From Siderastrea radians (Eukaryota; Cnidaria; Anthozoa; Scleractinia; Rhizangiidae): a stretch of 64,000 nucleotides of DNA. The notes under the pieces are model-generated. The model searched no databases and was not told the DNA's origin. It saw only the letters and a list, made by a program, of their open reading frames with translations. The position numbers were made by a program, and so were the translations under genes. Below are positions 54,416 through 64,000 of this stretch, piece by piece. How positions within the stretch are numbered: the stretch's first letter is position 1; each line of letters starts with the position of its first letter. The stretch lies in contig OZ024890.1 in assembly GCA_964017195.1 (NCBI GenBank), positions 65,894,367 through 65,958,366 of the forward strand, given 5' to 3'.

Positions 54416-55108
54416 ATGCAAATGTTGATGACGAACCTAGACGAAGAAAACAGAAGATTGCGTGAGCAGATGGAGGACGAACGAAATGTTCAGCGACGTC
54501 AACTTGCTGACATGATGGCCGCGAACATAAAGCAAGCTCAACAGGAACGAATAGCGTTTATAAAGGAAAACGATGATCTAAGAGATCGTTTTAAGGCAGC
54601 ACGAGAATTCAACGAAGAAAACATGAGGAAGATAAAGCAGATGTCTGAGATTGCCGCCATGCAAGAGAAAGAAAAAGGGGAACTTCTTCAACAACTGAAG
54701 TATAGAACTGATGAGGACAAAGAAGCCTTAATAAAAGAGATAAATGGTAGACATGAAAAGGAGATGAACGAACTTCGTAATGACTTGAACACAAGGCTGG
54801 ATGACATGATTGCAAAAGTCCCAAAAGTTGAGAAAGGGAGATTTCTTACGCCAGGCCTAATAGATAAAAGAACCAAGACAGCAGACGATTTACGAGCCAA
54901 AATAGAGGAAACACACCAAGCTCAACAAGAGGTAGAGAAGCCAGGTGTTATGAAAACTATATTAAATTTTGTCAGTAAAGTTGTACCAGCAGCAGGTGCA
55001 GTTGCTTCTGCTGTGTGTCCAGTTGCTGCACCAATTGTCGTTCCAATCACTGCCCTGGTTGGCGCTGCTGCTGGGTTTGTTGCAGAAAACATTTGTAGTA
55101 TCATGTAG
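54416..55108 (+). CDS. GBP-like terminal coiled-coil exon (copy B)
   Basis: 230 codons like 29717-30409, with five amino-acid differences visible, all in the coiled-coil/linker half (LEEEN to LDEEN, AQEER to AQQER, AAQEF to AAREF, AAKQE to AAMQE, IANVP to IAKVP). The hydrophobic tail is unchanged. The frame is open, so this copy has not accumulated obvious damage. Confidence 0.74.
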   Translation: MQMLMTNLDEENRRLREQMEDERNVQRRQLADMMAANIKQAQQERIAFIKENDDLRDRFKAAREFNEENMRKIKQMSEIAAMQEKEKGELLQQLKYRTDEDKEALIKEINGRHEKEMNELRNDLNTRLDDMIAKVPKVEKGRFLTPGLIDKRTKTADDLRAKIEETHQAQQEVEKPGVMKTILNFVSKVVPAAGAVASAVCPVAAPIVVPITALVGAAAGFVAENICSIM

Positions 55109-57631
55109 ATTTGTAAATGTTTGATTATACGGCAAGCGCATTGCTTAGTTTATGGGTGGACGTTTAAAAAGATTGATTATCTGACCACGAGATAGCACAA
55201 CAGCTGATTCAACTGTCTCTTTATTTATGAACGAAAAATAAAACGGTGAAAGTCTAAGCTTATTCTGCATAACACCTCTCAATGTCCGATTAACTGAATT
55301 TTAGAAATTTCCATGGAAACTCGGAATATTGCAGCGAGTTTCCATTTCTCGTTTGTCATTTTGAATTTTTCATTCATTCTGGTACGTATTACAACGATGT
55401 AAAAAGACGTAAAAGATGTCTTTCAGCCCCAAAATGCGAAATAAGCCCTGAGGCTCCTCGAGCGGATGCGGCCCACTTTAAAGCTATTTCGGTCACAGCT
55501 GGGACAAAATGACCCCCATTGGAAACTGTAATAGCCCACAGTGGGAAGCCAATTTGGCCGTTTGGTGCCCGCCCAGCAAATGGACTGTTACGGCCTTAAT
55601 TAGGAGAGCCAAATTGGCCCCCAAAATGGTGCTGTATTTTACTCACCGAAAAGACCTCATTTGGGGGGCTAAAACAGAACTTTTGAATTTACAGTGTGGA
55701 AATATTGGTCACGCGTGACGTAGATTGACTGTACATATTAGTGTTCACAAAGGATTGGAGAAATTCACAAATTTCTCCAATAATGCTGGAGATCTACTTG
55801 AATGTAATATGAAGAGACACCTCGATCTACAGAAAACTTGTTGTCCACCAACACTACCTTGGCATGGTAGAACATACTGGTTGTAGATATTCCACAGTAT
55901 TTACCAGCAAGTTAATGGAAAAAGGAACTAGTCCAGTGCAAAGAGACACTGATCCACACTTTCATCACTTCTATACCTTGATATCAGCAACTAAAACTTC
56001 AAAAAATTCAGAACACAGCAGAGCTTAAAACTTTTATGAAAACACACTTTTTTATGACCGTTAATATGTATTAAATAATTGCAATTTTAGAACAATATTG
56101 TAACTTAATTTAATTCTAGATATGTACTCTTAGAATATTTTACTCTTTGTATACAACTTGTTATAGCATAACTTTATACACTTTCATTTTGAGTCTTAGT
56201 AATTTACAATTCTTTTTTTATAGTTGATGCCCTATAAATTTTAATGATATTTTTAATTCAATTATTGCAATGCGCATTTGAAAACTCTTAGTTGATACTT
56301 GCGCAAATATAAGTTGTATAAATTAAATATAAGTTGTATGAATTAAAAATAAAAATGGGGACAGCAACTAAACTATTCAGAGGTTACAATGAGTCAAAGA
56401 GCTTAAACATGAACATTGGAACAATGGGAATCACTGTAACAGAAATCAGTAAAAATCAAGAACGATAGAAAAGGATCACAGGGCTAAGTCTAGACTACCA
56501 TAGTCCTTAGCTGCCAGAACTCACCTCACCCCACCTTACCAAAAGGACTAAACCCTGTGTGGTGCTCGATGCGTCTTGCACCTTCGAATTCCGGGATCAC
56601 ATGCGTCACATCACGTCAAATTTGGCACAATTCTCCTTTTAAGCATCTGCTTTGGAAATCACAGGCGCTTCAAGTTTGTTTGCGTTTAACAATTAATTTC
56701 ACCATTAGTAGCATTACTAGCCCCTTTTTCGCCTTTAGTAAAATATCTCCAAGCTAATACAGGGAAATTTTGTGTAAGCGATTGCAAGATTTTCATAAAA
56801 TGTCGATTTGATTTACAAAAGGTAAGGTTTAAAAAAGCTAGCAGTAAAATGTACGCTTTACACATGCATTACAGCCCTGAAATCGTATACCGGCCCCTGA
56901 GGGACAAAAAGAAACACTAAATTAACAATAGACAACACGGAAAGAAAATGTGAGGAACAAATAACATACAAGTATCAAATCCCTATCGCATTATAAATCA
57001 TGCATGCTGCATTTCGCAGTGGTCATTTGCATAGAAACATTGTGTCAAAGAAGTATTAACGTCAAGATCCAAAATTATCTACCCACTAAGTGTACACCTT
57101 TCTGAATGTCCAAAGGAAGCAAATAATGACGGTCCATGTAACCTGTCTCCTTAAAAAGTACTAGTATAGCTCAAATAGTATTTAATTGTCTAATGGCAGT
57201 ACCATGAAGTTTGTCTTCCGTCCACTTTTTTTCCTCAGTTGCAGGCCATACCTCTCAAACAAGACCCTTAAGATGATAATAAATAGAATAATAGAATTAT
57301 TTATTGTATCAATTCTAAAACTTCACTTGCTATCGAAAACTGACACTGCGCATACAAGAGCAGGTCATGGAGATTTTGTACAAACCACAGTCGTTCGCGA
57401 GCTAAGGCCGCATTCATTATGTATACCTCTGGGGGCGGGAGGGGATTGCAGGCGAACAAGGGGGGGTTGTCAAGATTTTTGACAAGAGGAAAGGGGGATG
57501 CTATTTTTTCCTCCTCTTAAAGAGAAAGCATTTGTAATTTTTTTTAAATTTGATATTAATTTGTCTTAATGTTTGAAACATGGTTGTACGCTTGTTTCCT
57601 TTACAAATGTACTTTTACAGGGCTATACTGG

Positions 57632-58207
57632 TTAACCCTATTTTGCCTGGGCTTTTTTTTTTGAGTTTCTGAGCCTAAAGGGGGCGGCACAAAGTGCCAT
57701 TCTCCCCCCATAAATCTCGAAAGTATTCACTCTCTTGTGATGAAACTTGACACGTTTTTAGCACGTCATTAGGTTAACAGATCGGGTTTAAGGCGTGTCG
57801 ATTATGACGTGACATGACGTTACAATGACGTTAAAAAGCAGCCATTTTGAATTTTGAGACGGCCATCTTGAAACCCGAGCCTGCAATCATACAGTTGACC
57901 ATGACGACATCGAAAAATAAATGAATTTGTTCTTAGAAACATACTTAATCAAAACAAGTACAAGAAAGTAAAGAATTATCTTCTTCATACAAGCGAAAGG
58001 AAAAAAGCTCCTGAGTAGACGGTTGTTATGGAAACGTCAATCATCATAGAGATGTGAGTGTCATAGAAAAAATTTTCTCTAATAAATTTCAGGAAAAGTC
58101 ACGAGATTTGGTAATTATTCGTCCAGCACTTTAAAAAATATATTTCGTTAAAGTCAGCGCGGGCACAAGGTGCGTCCCCCCCCCCCCTTTCGGCTAAATA
58201 GGGTTAA
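57632..58207. mobile_element. TTAA-flanked MITE, piggyBac-like (third copy, best preserved ends)
   Basis: TTAA-CCCTATTTTGCC on the left and GGCTAAATAGGG-TTAA on the right. Internally it is collinear with 27147-27763 but clearly diverged, so it is an independent insertion of the same family, close to the right boundary of the duplication. Confidence 0.75.
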
Positions 58208-58559
58208 GACAAGTGCCTTTATTTTAAAGCTAGCTGTTTTCATGAAGCTCCCACACATCTTTTACTAACAACAACTAGAAGAAAAAAACTGCTCTTATTT
58301 TCAATGAATAGTCCTGCAAGTTCTCTATAAATGGAAAGGTGCGTATAGTTCCGGTTTTACAATTATCCACTGACGTCAAGCAAATAACAAATGGATTCAA
58401 ATAGTGGTCTATCAAATGTTGTTAAAAAGAGTGACGGGCCAATAGTTTTAACTGCAGTTTTAATTTATGTTATTAAACTTGATCCTCCTTTTAGTGTTTA
58501 AAGAGTGACCGGTCTGCGCGACTCATAAGCGCGTTTTAGCCTTTCTAGAGTTTTGCTCT

Positions 58560-59700
58560 CACGAGTATGTTTTAAGGGAACGTCCTCTTCTGTACGATGT
58601 TAGGGGCGATCGATTCCTTGAAAAAGTTGTTAAGCCATGGTTGTTGTTTTATAATATGCCAGCTGTTCATGAGTACTGATGTCAAGTTGGGTACTGTTGG
58701 TTGATTTTGCGTTACAAATAATGTTTTAGACGAGTTAGTTTTGAGTAGTCTTAGAGCCCCTCCTTTGTTAAAGCCTCTTTTTACTCTTGATGGATGGCTG
58801 GTTGAAAAATGGGTGTATTGAAATGTTTCAGTGGGCTTAAAGTGGGTGGGTACATCCAGCACCGACTCGGTTTAAAATCTTTCGCCTTTGTAAACAATAG
58901 TGTCCAAGAAATTTGTTTCTGTTTCGGATACTTCAGCCTAAACCTGATAGTTTGATGGTGTTTTTTAGCTTGTTAAACGAACTCTGTAATCTCTTCCCTG
59001 GTTGTGTGCCAGAGAAGAGACGACGTCGTGAATGAATCGTTTCCAGACGTGTTAAAGCGCTTTGATTTAAGATCTGTTTCTACCTTAGCCATGGAAATAT
59101 TTGCGAAAGCAACTGCCATTTTGGTGCCCATGGCAGTTCCACATATTTGTAGGTAGTTTTTTTTCGATTAAACTGAAAGGAGTTCTCCGCTAAGATAAAT
59201 TTAAACGCTCTTTGCAGTAGACATGTGTAGGGATAGAGGGTTCGTTTCTGTGGAATACTTTGTATGTCTTGCATACTAATTGTTTATTCCCTCCTCTTGT
59301 GATATATTTGGCTATTGAAACAAGAATTGTGTTTTCTGGAACCTTGGTTTTCTTTGAGAAATTGATGAAGTAAGTCGTATCTTTCAGATATGACTTGTAT
59401 TGTCTTCTGTTGTTGTGCTACAGGCTGGAGGAGTTTATCAACGAATGATGATAGTTTCTCTTTTTGGGCCGTCACACCCTCATAAAACAGGTCTCCCGAC
59501 TGGGATCAGTTTGTTTAGCTTTGTTAGGGTGTAGACTGTTGGAATAACAGGTGGTTCTAGTCTTTGACAAAGCCATGTTTTGGTCATTTCATCAATGTGT
59601 TTTCCAAGGTAGAGTTTGCTACCAGACTGTTGAACTCTTAGGTTTGTTTCCTCTACCATGGGATTCACAGAGGTCTGTAGTGTTCTGTGTTATCTAGCTG
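58560..59700 (-). mobile_element. Penelope-like element reverse transcriptase, decayed
   Basis: Pieces on the minus strand, in order from right to left: IPTVYTLTKLNKLIPVGRP and LSSFVDKLLQPVAQ; then ENSFQFNRK, where a GTAMGTK-type motif is expected but changed; and finally THFKPTETFQYTHFSTSHPS, VKRGFNKGGALRLLKTNSS and NSWHIIKQQPWL. This is the order of a Penelope-like RT. Several frameshifts and stops separate the pieces and no GIY-YIG endonuclease is evident. Confidence 0.72.
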
Positions 59701-60260
59701 GGTTTGATCTTCTGTAATTTAATTCAATATTTAGAACCACAATTGCAGTTCCTCTTGCCAAATTAAGAGGGTGGAGGGGGGAGGCTTTCTCTTTCTTTGA
59801 GTTTAGAGGGGGTGGTGTATCAAAATTGTGTGGGCTAAGATGAGGACCAAAAAATAGTGCTGGTGTAAAAGAAATCGTCTGCCTCCCCCTCCCCCCCTGC
59901 GGTATACACAATGACTGCAGCCTAAAAGCATCACGGAGTCATTTGGCTGCTTTGTATTCGGTAGTCGGTCCCTTAAAGTCGGTTTGTTCCCTACTCGAGC
60001 ACTTTTCTACTGCAATGACTCTGAGCTGTAATTATATGCCCAGTGGCGGCTAACGTGTTCTATGGCTAGTAGTAACCTTTTTGTCGTGGCGGGATGCCAG
60101 GCCAGCTGAGGTCACAGAGCTACTTGAACAAGCTACGATTGTATGATCAAGTAAAAGAAAAGATGAGGTGAAGTGGTGGATGAGAGACATCTTTGAGAGG
60201 CCATAGATGCACAAGACCAGTGGAATCGACTCTATTCCAAAATTTATCCAACACATCCTG
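59701..60260. other. No recognisable gene
   Basis: About 560 bp with G-rich patches and short ORFs lacking family features. Confidence 0.45.
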
Positions 60261-60720
60261 TCAAGAGAGGATAAAGGGGTGAGAGAGCTACTCCCCCATA
60301 TCGGCCCTATCCCCATCCTAATCCTTGTCAGGTTATTGTTAGGAACAAATGATGGGAAATTCACATTTCAAATAACTTATTGAGTTTTAAAGCAATTGCC
60401 CCGAATTTTCGCAGCAATATCGAACTCGTCATTCTGTAAAATTTCATGACTTTAATTTTTCCACTTTGACATTTTTTGCCGGCAAAATGACGTCACAAAG
60501 TTGGTGCCAAATTTTGCTTTTAGATTATGGGATATCTTATGTCGGTTTCTGAATGACCTTGTTCAGATCTCAAAACTGAAAAAAAAATTGTGTTTTTCTA
60601 CTCAAGAGATATAACGTTTTGAAATTGAATTTTGTTACTAAAAATAACTTTAGGGGGATTAGGATGGGAATAGGGCCTATATGGGAGATTAACTCTCTTA
60701 CCCCTTCATCCTCTCTTGAT
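60261..60720. mobile_element. MITE with ~65-bp terminal inverted repeats
   Basis: The left arm, starting TCAAGAGAGGATAAAGGGG and running to CCCATCCTAATCC (about 60261-60323), pairs with the inverted right arm GGATTAGGATGGG...CCTCTCTTGA (about 60656-60719) with several mismatches. AT-rich interior, no coding. Confidence 0.68.
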
Positions 60721-61019
60721 CCCGTATAATTCGACCTGTTTGCATCTACTGCTGAAAATTGTTGGATACATTGAGTGCTTTTGAATTTCGGTAAGACCGC
60801 TAATTTCTTCGGAGCTCTCGAGAGTGTAGTTATGTATTTTGTAATGGTCTTGTCTCGGAAGAGTTCGAAAGAATTCGAAAAGTTCTTCAGAAATCTTCAG
60901 AAGATACTGGACGCTAACACCGTTTGCTAGTGGAAAGTTGACTGATACAAAATCAACAGAGAGATCTGTCAACATCTACTGATAGCTGAGAAATTGCTAA
61001 TAAATGAAAAATAGCTGAA

Positions 61020-61126
61020 ATTCAATCAATCAGTTAATAAATCAATCAGTCAGTCAATCAATCAACTAATCAATCGATCGATCGATCGATCGATCAAGCA
61101 AGTAGGCAATCAATTAACCAGGCAAA

Positions 61127-61158
<32 letters not shown>

Positions 61159-61283
61159 GACTGACTGACTGACTGAATGAATGAACGAATGAATGAATGA
61201 ATGAATGAATGAATGAATGAATGAATGAATGAATGAATGAATGAATGAATGAATGAATGAATGAATGAATGAATGAATGAATA
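61020..61283. repeat. Compound tetranucleotide microsatellite
   Basis: Successive runs of CAAT-type, GATC (61075-61096), AAAT, ACTG and a long GAAT array (about 61175-61281). The Ile-His-Ser-Phe repeat ORF on the minus strand is an artefact of this array. Confidence 0.92.
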
Positions 61284-61289
61284 TATAAA

Positions 61290-64000
61290 ACTACGTAAAT
61301 TAATAAAGGAAGGAAGAAAGGAAAGAAAGAAGAAGGGAGGGGAAAGAAAGATTGGAAAAGAATTCGAAGGCAGCAAGGATTTTCAGCATTCCATGTCTAG
61401 AAGCGAACTGCAGAGAGTCATGTTTCTGGATACTGTAGTGATGGTCTCGAAACGGATGAAGTCTGGGGCGACTGACTGTCTCAGTGCCAACTTGCCGACC
61501 GCGCGTTAATTTAGTTACGAAGGTTGGAGACCGTAGCCATGCACAGCAAATCCAGCGACAGCATTAGCTCTTCCATATTTCCACCATTCTAACCCGTCGT
61601 CAAACCCAGGGATATGGCGATTGCTTGCTTTCGAGGCAAATTCTAACAGGTAAAAATAACCTTTGTTTGATAAGAGCGTCACAGATGGACGGACGCCATC
61701 TAAATGGAGACTTTTCTGAGAACTCTTAATTACTCCACTTTTCTAGCCCAGATCTGACTCCCTGGAGAGCTTGCTCGCAGGCTACCACTTTTCTGAGAAA
61801 ATTTACCAAGAAGAAATTTTCTTCTGACGAAGCAAACTGCCATCGAGAAGTCGATCAAAGTTTAATGTAAATATTCTTATAAAAATTCGGAAAGTGAAAT
61901 TCTATCACAAATCCCTATTGCTGCTGTGAAGGACTATATACATCGCAGATGCAAATTCCTAATCATTTTGATGATTTGAAATCCGTGGCGTCCGAGCCGT
62001 GGTAGAAGTGGCATTATAGCTGAAATGTTTTAGTGCGAATTTGCATGTAGAATCGACGAGGTGAGTGGTTCTGTTTTATGGATTGCCTTAAAGGTATCAG
62101 AGTCATACTTTTATTTGCTTGGCTTCGCTCGATTCAGTGTCTCCGTCATTGAAAATTTCGATGTAAACGCCTGGTTTCCTTACGTTTTAAGCTCTCGTCA
62201 TTTTATTTGGCCTTTATTTCGTTTCATGTAGGTTCTTTATTTCTTGAATATGTTGCCTCGCCAGTATTAACTGAAGTATTAAGCGGAATACTGAACCAAT
62301 ATCCGTTGTTAAAGACATTTACTGACAATCACCATACTGAAGAACAACGAAGGCGATTTTATAGTAGGGTATATAAAAGTTCTTTGTTTTCATTTGTTTT
62401 TATATTTCCTTGCACGGTACACACCAATAGTCTATAAAATTTTACGGAGCTTTCCGGCTTATGCTTTTAATTTGTAAAGACTAGACGACACAGTTTGCCT
62501 CGGCCATTTCGTGAAACATATATCAAGCGCTGCTGATTTATTCCTTTCGCCATGTTGTCTCAAATGACTTAGAAGAACCGTATCTCAGTCGAAACGATCT
62601 AGTTTGTTTAAGTTAATGAAGTATACAAGTTATATCATCATTGACTCATCACTGTGTTTGTAAAGTAAGTACAATGTTTTAATATTGCCACAAACTTATC
62701 AAAGTACAACTGATATATATTTGCCACACCATATCACTGATCTCAACGGTCGACAATCGAAAGAATTCTAAGCGCAAGCAAGAGCGTCACTTTGTTAAAG
62801 ATTTGGCTATGGGCAAGTTGTTATGGCTCGAACGAGGAGAATTATACGCACTCGATCGTAAAAGAATCAAAATAATAGAATGGCGAACGGCACGGAAAAG
62901 GACCTGGGGAGAAGAAAAAATAACGCACGGGGAATTTAAACTTTCAGTTTCATTCTGACTTCCGGTGTTTATGGACTTTATATTGTTCGTGGTGATCATT
63001 TGAGTGATGTTGTTGATTTATCGAATTTTTGAACTACTTCAAGTATCCTTGGTTATCATACTTTTGTTTTGCATTTTTTTCTTTTTCTGCCAATAGAATA
63101 ATCTTTTTCAAAATATGTTAGTTTATCACCAATTTTGCCTCCATTCGTAGCCCTTGAATCGAGGCCGTTGTCGAACACTCGACCGTCGACAAAGTTTTAC
63201 TGGGTCGATATTGGGATTCATTCTGTTGTATTTATTTCATTGAGTCAATCGATTCTGAAAGAAAACACACCATTTAATTGTTGGTACCCGAAAGAACACT
63301 TGACCGTCGTTAAAGTGGGATGTGGAAAACTAATAGCGGAGATATCCTGTTTCGTGAAGAAAGCCACGTTTTTGCAAAGGATTCCCTTGAAAGTTTCTCA
63401 GAATATTCAAGCAATTCCTGGAATTCTACGGTAAAATATATTTGATGTTTTATTGGGGATTAATTTTGTTGTATTTATTTCATTGATAGAATGCAGCAGT
63501 TTTTGAGAGTTTTCGTGGAAAACGTGGAAAAGTCGCGTTGTTTAGATCTTTTGAACCGGGAATGGCCTACCATTCAAGATTTTGGGGCCACGTACTCGTC
63601 ACGTATGTGTTACGGATGCGTCAATGACACCCTTCAGTACTTGACCGTTACGCGTTTTACCAACGACCAAAAGTTTTTGGTTTGAGGCCAAGTAAAAAAA
63701 AACTCTTGGGCGTCAAACCGCTGTTCATGACCCGACCGTTTTGTCCCTTTCAGATGTCATTTCTCGCTGAAATCATTTCAACCTCGTTTCCATGGTCTCT
63801 CCTCTTCCCCTCCCCTGGATGATATCATTTTGGTTCATTTAACAATCGTATGATTTCACTCTTGAGTACTCGTGCTGGCATTGCATCGGATCTAGAAAAA
63901 AAGGCCAAATTGAACGAGGAAATGTCTTTCACAGTTGCAAACTTTCAAATTCCAGGACAAGGAAATTAACACGTACAGGAACTGTTCAAATATCTGGCTT
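61290..64000. other. No gene recognised
   Basis: About 2.7 kb. At about 63215 and 63462 the string TGTTGTATTTATTTCATTGA recurs. Several short blocks containing CTTGACCGT or CTCGACCGT occur at 63175-63740. Neither pattern has a known meaning, and the ORFs at 63135 and 63491 are not convincing. Confidence 0.4.

Larger units (their letters stand above)
37296..57604 (+). repeat. 18-kb segmental duplication, copy B (plus 2.2-kb insertion)
   Basis: Collinear with 14781-32995. It starts at CATGCTGCCC and ends at CCTTTAC, the same boundary where copy A meets the LTR-like element. Apart from the exons listed separately it repeats copy A's content, including the palindromic MITE (47646-47893), perfect-TIR MITE (50291-50753), TTAA-type MITE (51844-52463), SINE head (53551-53661) and microsatellites. 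Confidence 0.9.

Noticed and set aside
61110..61376. ORF on the minus strand with a long Ile-His-Ser-Phe repeat
   Set aside because: It is the translation of a GAAT microsatellite.

Overview
The window looks like animal nuclear DNA, most likely from an anthozoan cnidarian such as a reef coral. It is AT-rich, with intron-containing exons of a guanylate-binding-protein (GBP) type GTPase, many small inverted-repeat transposons, LINE and Penelope-like reverse transcriptase remnants, and long microsatellites. There are no bacterial-style operons. The species call is an inference from protein flavour and repeat types.

Region 1 (1 to about 9.75 kb) is the right part of an integrated Polinton/Maverick (adintovirus-type) element that runs off the left edge. 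Its leftward genes are a zinc-ribbon/phospholipase A2-like protein (cut by the window edge), an adenovirus-type cysteine protease, a small basic Pro-rich protein, a capsid jelly-roll protein, a second jelly-roll (penton-like) protein, and a Pro-rich protein with a PPPY motif. Its rightward genes are a packaging ATPase, a collagen-like fibre, a small unknown ORF, a hydrophobic virion-type protein and a small membrane peptide. Beyond these lie an early-type promoter (two kappaB decamers, an AP-1 site, a TATA box), a broken early gene, one intact small gene and a pair of F-box-like/Cys-rich paralogues. No polymerase or integrase is in view. The copy is damaged: four frameshifts in the structural genes all fall in homopolymer runs, and three ORFs carry in-frame stops. 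Most structural genes have TATATA, sometimes TATATACGC, within about 20 bp of the ATG.

Region 2 (about 10.1 to 32.9 kb) carries the back half of a GBP-like gene on the + strand. Four exons cover the end of the G domain and the start of the helical domain (10109-14606). Two different 3' modules follow: a short Pro-rich last exon (17757-17984), and a helical/coiled-coil set (26414-30409) ending in a hydrophobic tail. All exon phases that can be checked agree. The P-loop exons are not in the window and would lie left of the viral element, so the element may sit inside a GBP intron.

Region 3: 14781-32995 is repeated in direct orientation at 37296-57604 (about 18 kb, near-identical by eye), so both 3' modules are present twice. 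The junction is filled by an LTR-like element with no gag or pol (32996-37294). The second copy also carries a clean 2184-bp inverted-repeat insertion (37611-39794) whose empty site is visible in the first copy. Genuine tandem duplication and an uncollapsed haplotype in the assembly both remain possible.

Region 4 (57.6 to 64 kb) holds a third copy of a TTAA-flanked MITE, a decayed Penelope-like reverse transcriptase, a MITE with long terminal inverted repeats, a GAAT-type microsatellite, and about 2.7 kb with nothing recognisable.
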